A stretch of 64,000 nucleotides of DNA from Sphingomicrobium sp. XHP0239 (lineage in GTDB: Bacteria > Pseudomonadota > Alphaproteobacteria > Sphingomonadales > Sphingomonadaceae). Location: assembly GCF_039555325.1 (NCBI RefSeq), contig NZ_CP154608.1:1426001-1490000 (forward strand). The letters are read 5' to 3'. Below, piece by piece: positions 16,741 to 25,100 of the stretch (position 1 is its first letter; the number at the start of each line of letters is the position of its first letter). The notes under the pieces are model-generated. The model ran no database searches. It saw nothing but the letters and a program-made list of their open reading frames with translations, and had not been told where the DNA came from. Made by a program: the position numbers and the translations under genes.

Positions 16741-17111
16741 TGCTTGAGCTCCTTCAGCAGCGCCTCGATCTCGGCGATCTCCTCGTCCGAAATCGCCTCG
16801 TCCTCGGCCAGCCTTGCGATCATCGGCGACAGCCTGCCCCCGAACAGGCGATCGACCAGCCGCCGCGATTCATCGCCGACATAGGCCTCGCGCCGGATCG
16901 CGGGGGAATAGAGATAGCGCCGTCCGTCGGCCCGATAGGCAACCGCACCCTTGGTCGTCAGCCGCGATAGCATCGTCTTGATCGTCGGCAGGCTCCAGCC
17001 GCGCTCCTCGACCCCCGGGGCGTCGGCCACCGCGGTCGCGGTCAGCGGTTCGTCCGCTGCCCACAGCGCTTCCATGATTTCCAGTTCGGCTTCGCTGACA
17101 CGTTTGTCCAT
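16737..17111 (-). CDS. BlaI/MecI/CopY family transcriptional repressor
   Basis: A 124-residue winged-helix repressor. It shows ISEAELEIMEALW-type N-terminus (VSEAELEIMEALW), a recognition helix in PTIKTMLSRLTTKGAV, and YSPAIRREAYV, the region that BlaR1-type proteases cut in relatives. It ends with an acidic dimerisation helix. Its stop overlaps the M56 gene start (ATGA), the normal pairing of repressor and cognate membrane protease. A dyad-rich sequence just upstream is the likely autoregulatory operator. Confidence 0.92.
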   Translation of the reverse strand: MDKRVSEAELEIMEALWAADEPLTATAVADAPGVEERGWSLPTIKTMLSRLTTKGAVAYRADGRRYLYSPAIRREAYVGDESRRLVDRLFGGRLSPMIARLAEDEAISDEEIAEIEALLKELKQ

Positions 17112-17130
17112 CGGGAATCGCCCCTTTCGA

Positions 17131-17165
17131 TTACTCCTGTAGTCATTACGACTATAGATGTAAAC
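17131..17165 (-). promoter_or_regulatory. Candidate BlaI-type operator
   Basis: Just upstream of the blaI-like start lie two partial copies of the ACTACA-TGTAGT pattern known for BlaI/MecI operators: TACTCCTGTAGT (17133-17144) and ACTATAGATGTAA (17151-17163). The region also contains CTGTAGT and ACTATAG as an inverted pair seven bases apart. It is AT-richer than its surroundings. Binding is inferred. Confidence 0.45.
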
Positions 17166-17252
17166 GTCAAGCGTGTTTCGACGGATGGCCTGCGGTCATT
17201 CGGGCAAGTAGAAAAACGCGAACCGAGGCGTATTCGGGGTTCGCTTTCGCGA

Positions 17253-18506
17253 CTAGCTGGAAACCAGTTCGGCGGCCTTGCGCGCCCGTTCCTCGCCGGG
17301 GCCCCCGCCCTCTGCGGCGGCGCGGTCGGCCGCATTGGCCAGCGCGGCGGGATAGATGGTGCCGAACAGTCGCTGCATCGCCGCAGCCCAGCTATAGGGT
17401 TCGGCCAGCGCGCGCGCCGCGTCGCCCATCGCGGCGCGATCGCCGTTCCACAGTTCCAGCGCGGCCTTCGCCATCGCATCCGCGTCGCCGACCGGGACCA
17501 GGGCCCCGGCCTCGGGCGGCACGCGGTCGATCATCGCACCGGCCGCGACGCCCACGACCGGAAGCCCGCACGCCTGCGCCTCGATGATGGAAATGCCGAA
17601 CGTCTCGAACGCCATGCCGGTCAGATAGATGTCCGCGCTCGCCAACCACCGGGCGAGCAGGTCGCGATCCGCAACATAGCCGGGCGCGTGAAGACGGGGA
17701 TGCGAGGCGGCCAGCGCATCGCGCATCGGCCCCTCGCCCAGCATCAGAAGGTGCGCGCCCAGTTCCTCGGGCAACCGGCGGAAGGCCGCACCCACCACGT
17801 CGGCACCCTTCTCCGCGTCCAGCCGTCCGGCATAGATGAACAGCGGCGCGTCGGCGGCGACGCCCAGACTGTCCCGCAGCGCCGCGTCGCGCAGCGCGGG
17901 GCGGAAGCTGCGCAGCTCGACGCCGCGGTGCATCCGGTGGACGGGATCGATGCCCAGCGATTCCAGTCGCGCGCCCCCGCCATGGACGCTCATCGCGTAG
18001 ACCGCGTCGAATTTCTTGTAGAGCCGCTCGCAATAGGCATAGGCGCGGTTGCGTCCCCATGCGGCCATCCGCGGCCAGCCCCATCCCTCGATCGTCTCGC
18101 CGATATAAACGGTCGGAAAATCGGTGCAGTAGCCGCCGACCGTCCCCGTTCCGGGATGGGCACGCGCATGGCGCAAAGCCGCCCACGGCAGGTTGTAGGC
18201 GTCCTGACACTCGATGATGTCCGGCAGATGCTCGCCCAGCAATTCGCGCACCGCATTGTTGCGCAGCAGCAGCCGATAGTTGGTCCTTTTGGGCACCAGC
18301 GGCGACTTGATCGTGCAATGGATCGAACGCCCCTCGACCCGCACCGCGTCGCGGTCCCCCGGGACGATCAGCAGGTGCCGGAAATCGGTATTCTCGAGAA
18401 TGTGGCGTCGCTTGCGCCGGATATAGGTCCCGATCCCGCCGCCCGTCTCCGACCAGCTTTGCGTCAAATCGCAGATCGTCAGCGGACGGGGGCTCTGCTG
18501 CAGCAT
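17253..18506 (-). CDS. Glycosyltransferase family 4 protein
   Basis: A 417-residue GT-B enzyme. The acceptor-side motif GGGIGTYIRRKRRH lies near residue 22, the donor-side start at IYAGRLDAEKGAD, and the nucleotide-binding E-x7-E region in FETFGISIIEAQACGLPV. A basic patch after the Gly-rich loop suggests a peripheral membrane contact. ATG 18506 (MLQQ) is preferred; an ATG six codons upstream is possible. It is separate from the sugar operon at 1.5-5.6 kb. A TTGCCG-N17-GATAAA promoter lies 70 bases upstream. Product unknown. Confidence 0.88.
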   Translation of the reverse strand: MLQQSPRPLTICDLTQSWSETGGGIGTYIRRKRRHILENTDFRHLLIVPGDRDAVRVEGRSIHCTIKSPLVPKRTNYRLLLRNNAVRELLGEHLPDIIECQDAYNLPWAALRHARAHPGTGTVGGYCTDFPTVYIGETIEGWGWPRMAAWGRNRAYAYCERLYKKFDAVYAMSVHGGGARLESLGIDPVHRMHRGVELRSFRPALRDAALRDSLGVAADAPLFIYAGRLDAEKGADVVGAAFRRLPEELGAHLLMLGEGPMRDALAASHPRLHAPGYVADRDLLARWLASADIYLTGMAFETFGISIIEAQACGLPVVGVAAGAMIDRVPPEAGALVPVGDADAMAKAALELWNGDRAAMGDAARALAEPYSWAAAMQRLFGTIYPAALANAADRAAAEGGGPGEERARKAAELVSS

Positions 18507-18575
18507 CAGGCCGCGCGGCCCCACTTGTCGGAAAATTTGACAACCTTGATCGCGGACGCATCACGCGCACTGCTA

Positions 18576-18604
18576 TTTATCGCCGATTTCTGCCGTTCCG
18601 GCAA
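18576..18604 (-). promoter_or_regulatory. Sigma-70-like promoter of the glycosyltransferase gene
   Basis: On the minus strand TTGCCG (18604-18599) and GATAAA (18581-18576) are separated by 17 bases. Transcription would start about 60 bases before ATG 18506. Confidence 0.45.
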
Positions 18605-18660
18605 ACTGGCACGCGCCGTGCAATGTGTTGGACGTCCACATTGGTTCCACAAACCAAGCC

Positions 18661-18712
18661 AAAGGGACGGTGAAAGAGGTATCTGGTCCCCTTTCACCGT
18701 CCCTTTTTCTTT
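18661..18712. terminator. Strong hairpin between the glutaredoxin and glycosyltransferase genes
   Basis: A perfect 16-bp stem (18661-18676 with 18691-18706, 14-base loop) followed on the plus strand by TTTTTCTTT and on the minus strand by only TTT. It lies 26 bases past the stop of the minus-strand grx gene, so it may end that operon. The better U-tract is on the plus strand, where no gene ends; a small plus-strand RNA is a possible explanation. Confidence 0.7.
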
Positions 18713-18731
18713 ACCGGTCGCGAGAATGGGC

Positions 18732-19052
18732 TCAGCCCTTGGTCTTCTGGTCGATCAGCGTCTTCAACTCGCCGCTCTCGACCATTTCCATCATGATGTC
18801 CGACCCGCCGACGAACTCGCCACCGACATAGAGCTGGGGAATGGTCGGCCAGTCCGAATAATCCTTAATGCCGGCGCGGATCTCCTGATCGGCGAGCACG
18901 TCGACAGTCTCGAATTCGGTCTCCAGATGGTCGAGTATCGCCACCGCCCGCGCGGAAAAGCCGCACTGCGGAAACAGTTTCGATCCCTTCATGAACAACA
19001 CCACATCGTTGTTCTTCACGGTCTCGTCGATCTTGGTCTTGGCGTCGCTCAT
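18732..19052 (-). CDS. grxD: Monothiol glutaredoxin (Grx4/GrxD, CGFS type)
   Basis: A 106-residue thioredoxin-fold protein with the monothiol active site CGFS at residues 30-33 in FPQCGFS, plus the glutathione-binding blocks WPTIPQLYVGGEFVGG and SDIMMEM. Class II glutaredoxins bind a glutathione-coordinated [2Fe-2S] cluster and pass it on or sense it, together with BolA. The bolA gene lies 11 bases upstream in the same minus-strand operon, which supports this role. Length is normal. Confidence 0.96.
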   Translation of the reverse strand: MSDAKTKIDETVKNNDVVLFMKGSKLFPQCGFSARAVAILDHLETEFETVDVLADQEIRAGIKDYSDWPTIPQLYVGGEFVGGSDIMMEMVESGELKTLIDQKTKG

Positions 19053-19063
19053 GCTCGGGTCCC

Positions 19064-19309
19064 TTATTGCTTCGTGTCAGAGGGACATTTGGTGGTCAGT
19101 TGCAACGCATGCAACTCCCCGCCCATCTTGCCCCCGAACGCGGCATAGACCTTCTGGTGCTGCTTCACCCGGCTCAGCCCCTCGAACTGGGCGCTGGTCA
19201 CCACGGCGGCCCAATGGTCGTTGTCGCCCGCCAGATCGGTCAGTTCGACGGTCGCATCGGGCAGCGCATCCTTGATGTGCGCCGTAATCTCCTCGGCGCT
19301 CATCGGCAT
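19064..19309 (-). CDS. bolA: BolA family protein
   Basis: An 81-residue protein with the BolA fold signature: N-terminal helix IKDALPDATVELTDL, the DNDHWAAVV strand, the FEGLSRVKQHQKVYAAF helix region and the invariant HALQLTTKCP end, whose His is the usual Fe-S ligand shared with Grx. It likely forms a [2Fe-2S] heterodimer with the adjacent CGFS glutaredoxin. ATG 19309 overlaps the DUF1476 stop by one base (TGATG); ATG 19303 is the alternative. Confidence 0.95.
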   Translation of the reverse strand: MPMSAEEITAHIKDALPDATVELTDLAGDNDHWAAVVTSAQFEGLSRVKQHQKVYAAFGGKMGGELHALQLTTKCPSDTKQ

Positions 19310-19635
19310 CAGTCCATGCTCTCGATGAAATGACGACGGGCCTCGACCTGCTTGTTCTCCAGCGCGGCGCGGATGTCGGCTTCGCTGACATCGCATTCGG
19401 CGTTGGTGAGATCGCCCAGCACCTTGCGGATGACGTCCTCGTCGCCCGCTTCCTCGAAATCGGCGCGCACGACTTCCTTGGCGTAATTGTCCGCCTCGAC
19501 GTCGGTCAGGCCCATCTTTTCCGCCGCCCAGTGACCGAGCAGCCGATTGCGGCGCGCGGTGATCTTGAACTGCATTTCCTGGTCGCGAGCAAACTTGTTC
19601 TCGAACGCCTTTTCGCGATCGTTCATGTCGGCCAT
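19309..19635 (-). CDS. DUF1476 protein, F1-ATPase inhibitor (zeta-type)
   Basis: A 108-residue helical protein. It has the DREKAFENKFARDQEMQFK N-terminus that in Paracoccus and related alphaproteobacteria inserts into and inhibits the F1-ATPase, and the family RRNRLLGHWAAEKMG core. It would block ATP hydrolysis when the proton gradient collapses. First gene of the operon with bolA and grxD; an AT-rich TATAGTATATAAG stretch just upstream is a likely -10 region. Confidence 0.92.
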   Translation of the reverse strand: MADMNDREKAFENKFARDQEMQFKITARRNRLLGHWAAEKMGLTDVEADNYAKEVVRADFEEAGDEDVIRKVLGDLTNAECDVSEADIRAALENKQVEARRHFIESMD

Positions 19636-19705
19636 CGGCTGTCCCCTTATATACTATAGAGTGCGTATCGTCCCGCGCGATAAGCCGCGCGGGACCGACA
19701 GGCAA

Positions 19706-21025
19706 CTAGAGGTTCGCGGCCTCGTCGCGATTGGCCTGCTCGGCCGCCGCATCGATTTCGGCGACCCGTTCGCGATTGCCGTCGAAGCCGTAGACGTCGG
19801 CGGCATAGCTCATCGACCCGTCGACCGCCTGCGCCGTCATGTAGGTGACGAACACCGGCACGCCCTCGGGCAACGTGTCGTGCGTTTCGGCCGCGTCGAT
19901 ATCGGGAACGCCCTGGCCTTTATACAGCCAGCTAGCGAAACGACGCGCATCCTCGAGCCGGATGCAGCCGTTCGACCGTGCGCGATCGGTCTCGTTGAAA
20001 TACGTTTTCATCGGCGTGTCGTGCAGATAGATGCCGGTGGCGTTGGGGAAGTTGAACTTGAAGTTGCCCATCGAGTTCGCCCCGCCCGGCAGCTGCCGGA
20101 CCTTCAGCGCATCGGGAACCGACAGTGCGGTCGACCAGTCGACGTCCGCCGGACTGAGGATCGCGGCATCGTTCGCCCACCTGTCCACGATCTCGTACCC
20201 GCGGCTCTTCAGATAGCTGTTGCCCTGGTTCTTGATATTGTTGCCGACGGTCTTGCGCAGCACCGCGAACGGGACGTGCCAATAGGGATTGTGGGTCGCG
20301 TAATGGATCGTCGACATGATCATCGGCGTACGGGAATCGATGCCCTGCGAGATCTCGTTCCGACCGACGACGACCTTCATACTGTCGACGGGTTGTCCGC
20401 CGTCGTACATCCACAACCGCTGGCTGGCGATGTCGACCAGCACGAAGCGGTTGCGCTTCGGCAGCGCGCGCAAGCGCATCAGCGTGCCGCGCAGCGCATC
20501 CTTCGCCTCGGGCTCGAGGCTGCGGCCATAGGTATGGGCCTGTTGGCGCAGACCTTCATAGACCACGTTCATCGTCGTCTGCTGGCGCACCAGCGTGTCG
20601 AGGTTCGGCGCGTGGGTCAGCAGCGTCTGGTGATCGGTGCGCGAGAAACGGCGCGGGATCTGCGCTCCGTCGCCATATTCGACATAAGGCACTTCGGCCT
20701 GCAGCGTCGTGACATAATCGAGGTAAGCCCGGTCGAGCAGCGTGGCGAGCCCTCGGGCCGCCATCGCGTCGCCCGCGGCGGCCTTGCGTTGAAGTTCCTT
20801 CGCCTGAGCCGCGAGCGCGGGCCCCTCGGCGTAACCTTCGAAATCGGCATATTCGAGCAGGCCGATCAGCCGCTCGGCGGCCGCAGTCTGCTCGGGCGCA
20901 CCCGACCAGCGGGCGTCGCTGGCCTGGACGGCACCATTGGCGGGGGTCGAACGGTCCTGCGCGAGCGCCGGATGAGCGGCCAGAAACAGCGCAGGAATGG
21001 CGGCAAAGAGAGAAATCTTGTTCAT
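19706..21025 (-). CDS. L,D-transpeptidase family protein (YcbB-like, exported)
   Basis: A 439-residue protein with a signal peptide (MNKISLFAAIPALFLAAHPALA). The middle holds a helical scaffold region; the YkuD domain follows, with FVLVDIASQRLWMYDGG at its start and the catalytic HDTPMKTYFNETDRARSNGCIRLED region carrying the His and the SNGC nucleophile Cys. The plan resembles YcbB/LdtD, which makes 3-3 cross-links. ATG 21025 starts exactly at the signal peptide; upstream in-frame codons look non-coding. It is divergent from the outer-membrane protein gene. Confidence 0.9.
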   Translation of the reverse strand: MNKISLFAAIPALFLAAHPALAQDRSTPANGAVQASDARWSGAPEQTAAAERLIGLLEYADFEGYAEGPALAAQAKELQRKAAAGDAMAARGLATLLDRAYLDYVTTLQAEVPYVEYGDGAQIPRRFSRTDHQTLLTHAPNLDTLVRQQTTMNVVYEGLRQQAHTYGRSLEPEAKDALRGTLMRLRALPKRNRFVLVDIASQRLWMYDGGQPVDSMKVVVGRNEISQGIDSRTPMIMSTIHYATHNPYWHVPFAVLRKTVGNNIKNQGNSYLKSRGYEIVDRWANDAAILSPADVDWSTALSVPDALKVRQLPGGANSMGNFKFNFPNATGIYLHDTPMKTYFNETDRARSNGCIRLEDARRFASWLYKGQGVPDIDAAETHDTLPEGVPVFVTYMTAQAVDGSMSYAADVYGFDGNRERVAEIDAAAEQANRDEAANL

Positions 21026-21063
21026 GGGTCTCACTGTTACAGGAAATAAAGTTGGTTTACGAT

Positions 21064-21100
21064 GAACAAGATAGCCTTTCGTTCGCTCCATGTCTTGTTC
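21064..21100. repeat. Perfect 8-bp inverted repeat in the divergent upstream region
   Basis: GAACAAGA at 21064-21071 and TCTTGTTC at 21093-21100 are exact reverse complements 21 bases apart, between the L,D-transpeptidase and outer-membrane genes. It could be a regulator binding site for one or both. Confidence 0.4.
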
Positions 21101-21169
21101 TGACGGCTCGAAAAGGCTTGAAGAACTGTGTCGTCCATGCAACGGAACTTGGCGAAGCGGGGGCATCGT

Positions 21170-21194
21170 GGAACGTTACCTCGTATCGCGCTTT
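21170..21194 (+). promoter_or_regulatory. EcfG-like motif before the outer-membrane protein gene
   Basis: GGAAC (21170-21174), 16-base spacer, CTTT (21191-21194); one base off consensus. It ends 33 bases before ATG 21228. Confidence 0.35.
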
Positions 21195-21227
21195 GGCATG
21201 AAACCAGCAGTAAGAGGGTATTCATCT

Positions 21228-22151
<924 letters not shown>

Positions 22152-22188
22152 CGCCCGCGGCACCCGGTAACGGGCGCCAGAACAGGGA

Positions 22189-22217
22189 AGGGTCGGTCTT
22201 CGGACCGGCCCTTTTTT
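22189..22217 (+). terminator. Terminator of the outer-membrane protein gene
   Basis: AGGGTCGGTC pairs with GACCGGCCCT (one G-U) around a TTCG tetraloop, followed by TTTTTT on the plus strand. Confidence 0.9.
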
Positions 22218-22339
22218 GTTGCCAGCCTGGGAGAGATCCGGATTCCGCGAACCGAACTACGGACGGCGTCGCGCTTGTCGGACAAATCCAACAGCCGGCA
22301 CCTTCCACCTGCCGATCAGCTATCCGTTGAAGTGTCGGG

Positions 22340-22633
22340 TCAGCGGCTGAAGAACCACAGGCTGAGGAACAGCCCTGCCAGTGCCAGCGCGATGAACGCG
22401 CGGTACCATTGCCGACGAGCGAAACCGGCCTCGCCCCGCCGCCGCGCCATGAACGCGCGTTCGCCGTAGGCGTAGCCGAACAGGCCGAACACGACGCCCA
22501 GCGTCAGCGTCACCCACGACGGATCGAACCCGTCGTTGCCGAAGATGATTGCCGCGATCACGAGCCCCAACGGCACCGCCCAGCAGCCTACCGGCATCAG
22601 CGGCAACGCCTTGGGGTCGTTCAGTTGCGCCAT
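22340..22633 (-). CDS. Small membrane protein, unknown function
   Basis: A 97-residue protein with probably three hydrophobic spans: about 15-33 (PVGCWAVPLGLVIAAIIFG), 40-56 and 76-95 (AFIALALAGLFLSLWFF), with a basic loop RRRGEAGFARRQ between the last two. I do not recognise a family. Its ATG overlaps the upstream quinone-reductase stop by one base (TGATG), so it is probably translated from the same mRNA at the end of the sco/quinone-reductase operon. The coding frame is kept by this overlap and by a clean hydrophobic pattern. Confidence 0.72.
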   Translation of the reverse strand: MAQLNDPKALPLMPVGCWAVPLGLVIAAIIFGNDGFDPSWVTLTLGVVFGLFGYAYGERAFMARRRGEAGFARRQWYRAFIALALAGLFLSLWFFSR

Positions 22634-23631
22634 CAGTCCATCGTGACGACGATCTTCCCGATCGCCTCGCGCGATCCCAGGGTCGCGATCGCCTCCCCAC
22701 CTTTCTCAAGCGGGAAGGTCTCGGTCACGACCGGCGCGATCTTGCCCGCGTCCCACAGGCGGAAAAGCTCGGCGACGTGCGCGGCGTTGGCCTTGGAATC
22801 GCGTTGCGCAAACGCGCCCCAGAACACGCCCGAGACCTCCGCTTCCTTGAGCAGAGTGAGGTTGAGCGGCGGCGCGGGAATGCCCGCGGGAAATCCCACC
22901 ACCAGGTAGCGGCCCTGCCAGCCGAGACTGCGCAGCGCGGGTTCGGCATAGGCCCCGCCGACGGGGTCCATGACCACGTCGAAACCTTCGCCCCGTGCAG
23001 CATCCTTGAACTGCTGCGACAACGCCTTTTGCGCATCGCGGTCGAGGTCGCCGCGTGGGTAGACGATCGCCTCGTCCGCGCCGGCTTTCTTCGCGGCATC
23101 GGCCTTGTCCTCGTTCGATACGGCCGCGACGACACGCGCACCCATCGCCTTGCCGAGTTCGATCGTCGCCAGGCCGACTCCGCCCGCGGCACCGAGGACG
23201 AGCATCTCGTCGCCTTCGGCCAGTCGACCACGGTCCTTCAAGGCGTGGATCGCCGTTGCGTAGGTCAACAGCATCGCTGCCCCGTCGGTGAATGAATGGC
23301 TTTCGGGCAGCGGGATCGCGCTCTTCGCCGGAATGACGACCTGTTCGGCCAACCCGCCGAAGCCGGGCACCGCGATAACCCGGTCCCCGACCGAAATGCC
23401 CTCGACCCCGTCACCCAGCGCGTCGACAACACCCGCGATTTCGCCTCCCGGGGCGAAGGGGCGCGGCGGTTTCATCTGATACTTGTCCTCGATGATGAGG
23501 ACGTCGGGATAGTTGATTGCGCTCGCCTTCACCGCGACACGAACCTCGCCCGGGCCGGGTTCGGGCGGCTCAATGTCGTCGAGTTTGAGCGTTTCGGGGC
23601 CACCCACTTCGTGGCTGCGAAGAATGCGCAT
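22633..23631 (-). CDS. NADPH:quinone reductase / MDR-family zinc-independent oxidoreductase
   Basis: A 332-residue medium-chain dehydrogenase/reductase. The N-terminal catalytic domain shows INYPDVLIIEDKYQMKPPRPFAPGGEIAG, as in quinone oxidoreductases, with no structural-zinc cysteine cluster; the cofactor site is LGAAGGVGLATIELGK near 150-165. Relatives reduce quinones or enoyl compounds with NADPH; AcuI-type acrylyl-CoA reductases look similar, so substrate is open. It lies 13 bases after the small lipoprotein in the scoA-scoB operon, which hints at acyl-CoA metabolism. Confidence 0.88.
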   Translation of the reverse strand: MRILRSHEVGGPETLKLDDIEPPEPGPGEVRVAVKASAINYPDVLIIEDKYQMKPPRPFAPGGEIAGVVDALGDGVEGISVGDRVIAVPGFGGLAEQVVIPAKSAIPLPESHSFTDGAAMLLTYATAIHALKDRGRLAEGDEMLVLGAAGGVGLATIELGKAMGARVVAAVSNEDKADAAKKAGADEAIVYPRGDLDRDAQKALSQQFKDAARGEGFDVVMDPVGGAYAEPALRSLGWQGRYLVVGFPAGIPAPPLNLTLLKEAEVSGVFWGAFAQRDSKANAAHVAELFRLWDAGKIAPVVTETFPLEKGGEAIATLGSREAIGKIVVTMD

Positions 23632-23644
23632 CGGTCTTTCTCCT

Positions 23645-23932
23645 CTAGTCGATCCCGCGGGCGTGGGCCTCGGAGACGACCTCTTCCGCGGTCATGCCGT
23701 CGAACGTGCGGCGGCGCAGCAGGTCCTTGTCGGCGGTCCGGTGCGATCGCTGGCCCACCGAATTCATCGCCTCATCGAAGACCAGCCGGTCTTCGAGCGG
23801 CAGTTGCGCACGGGCGGCGGCGGCAGAAGCCACGAACGCTTCCTCGCTCGATCCGTCGAGCGTCACCGCCTCGCCCCCGCCCTCGCAGCCCGCGACGGCC
23901 AGCGCAGCAGCGGCGGCGATCGCCAGCCTCAA
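23645..23932 (-). CDS. Small lipoprotein, DUF6694-like
   Basis: A 95-residue predicted lipoprotein: MRLAIAAAAALAVAGC gives a lipobox with Cys16. The mature part, with TLDGSSEEAF, LPLEDRLVFDEAM and FDGMTAEEVV, resembles DUF6694 lipoproteins of unknown function. The start is TTG 23932, overlapping the scoB stop as TTGA; no ATG is available and the signal peptide begins there. Translational coupling to scoB explains how such a weak start could be used. Confidence 0.7.
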   Translation of the reverse strand: MRLAIAAAAALAVAGCEGGGEAVTLDGSSEEAFVASAAAARAQLPLEDRLVFDEAMNSVGQRSHRTADKDLLRRRTFDGMTAEEVVSEAHARGID

Positions 23933-24570
23933 AGCGCGACCTCGTACGCCGCGGTCGTCTTCTCGGCGATCTCGTCCTCGGTCACGTCGGGGGCCAGTTC
24001 GATCAGTTCGAACGCGCTGTCGTGGTCCTTGCGGCGGAACACGCCGAGATCGGTAATGATCATGTCGACGACGTTCTGCCCGGTAAGCGGCAGGTCGCAT
24101 GCGGGCTTGAACTTCGGATCGCCGCCCTTCGACACATGTTCCATCACCACGATGATCTTCTTGACCCCCGCGACGAGGTCCATCGCGCCGCCCATGCCCT
24201 TGATCATCTTGCCGGGGATCATCCAGTTGGCGATGTCGCCGTCCTCGCTGACCTCCATCGCGCCCAGGACGGTCAGATCGATATGTCCGCCGCGGATCAT
24301 CGAGAAGCTGGTCGCGCTGTCGAAATAGCTCGACTGCGGCAGCTGGCTGATCGTTTGCTTGCCCGCGTTGATCAGGTCGGCATCGACCTCGTCCTTCGTC
24401 GGGAACGGTCCGATGCCGAGCATCCCGTTTTCCGACTGCAGCGTGACCGTCTTCCCCTCGGGAATGTAGTTGGCGACCAGCGTCGGAATCCCGATACCGA
24501 GATTGACGAAATAGCCATCCTGAAGCTCCTTGGCGGCGCGCTCCGCCATCTGATTACGATCCCAGGGCAT
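23929..24570 (-). CDS. scoB: 3-oxoacid CoA-transferase subunit B
   Basis: A 213-residue CoA transferase subunit. It contains FVNLGIGIPTLVANYIP and the SENG motif with the catalytic glutamate E47, which forms the glutamyl-CoA thioester. With ScoA it moves CoA from succinyl-CoA to acetoacetate or a similar 3-oxoacid, allowing ketone-body or PHB-derived acetoacetate use. The ATG at 24570 overlaps the NTF2-like gene stop (TGATG). Partner scoA is one gene upstream. Confidence 0.95.
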   Translation of the reverse strand: MPWDRNQMAERAAKELQDGYFVNLGIGIPTLVANYIPEGKTVTLQSENGMLGIGPFPTKDEVDADLINAGKQTISQLPQSSYFDSATSFSMIRGGHIDLTVLGAMEVSEDGDIANWMIPGKMIKGMGGAMDLVAGVKKIIVVMEHVSKGGDPKFKPACDLPLTGQNVVDMIITDLGVFRRKDHDSAFELIELAPDVTEDEIAEKTTAAYEVAL

Positions 24571-25100
24571 CAATCGCCTCCTTGATTATCCATGTCGATC
24601 GGCAGCGGCATCGTGGGCGTTTCCTGCTGCCAGAGAATGGAGTGGACCTTCCAGGTCCCGCTTCCGTCCTGCATCAGTTGAAAGCTGTTGATCCCGCGCA
24701 CCCTGCGCAGTTCGCCGTCCATCGTGAAAGTACCTTCATACGACGACCAGACCTGCGCCAGATTGCCGTAGAGTTCGAGCCGATGACCGATCTCGCGCTC
24801 CGTAAAGCCGTTCTCGATCAGGAACGGTCCGCTGCTGGTGATGTAATCGTCGACCGTCCCGCCGCGTAGCCCTTGCGGCGTGATTGCGTAGAGCCGGGCG
24901 TCGTCAGTGAACATCGCGCGCATCGCGTCCCAGTCGCGTTCCTGCCCGGCTGGTCCGGAGATGACGGCATAGACGTCGCGCATGACCCGATCGATCGCGG
25001 CGACATCCTCGGCGTCGTGCGGGGCAACGATGCTGGCTTCCTCGGCGGGTTGGGCGGCCAGTGGCACGGCGGCGGCCAGAAGGGCGGCGATCAGCATCAT
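24570..25100 (-). CDS. Exported NTF2-like (SnoaL/DUF4440-type) protein inserted between scoA and scoB
   Basis: A 176-residue protein with a signal peptide (MMLIAALLAAAVPLAA, cleavage near 18-20) and an NTF2-like cone domain: DRVMRDVYAVISG, WDAMRAMFTDDARLYAI, and SSYEGTF plus W-K-V-H-S near the end. NTF2-like domains act as small enzymes or ligand pockets; the function here is unknown. ATG 25100 overlaps the scoA stop by four bases and its own stop overlaps the scoB ATG. An exported protein wedged between the two subunits of a cytosolic enzyme is unusual. Confidence 0.8.
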   Translation of the reverse strand: MMLIAALLAAAVPLAAQPAEEASIVAPHDAEDVAAIDRVMRDVYAVISGPAGQERDWDAMRAMFTDDARLYAITPQGLRGGTVDDYITSSGPFLIENGFTEREIGHRLELYGNLAQVWSSYEGTFTMDGELRRVRGINSFQLMQDGSGTWKVHSILWQQETPTMPLPIDMDNQGGD

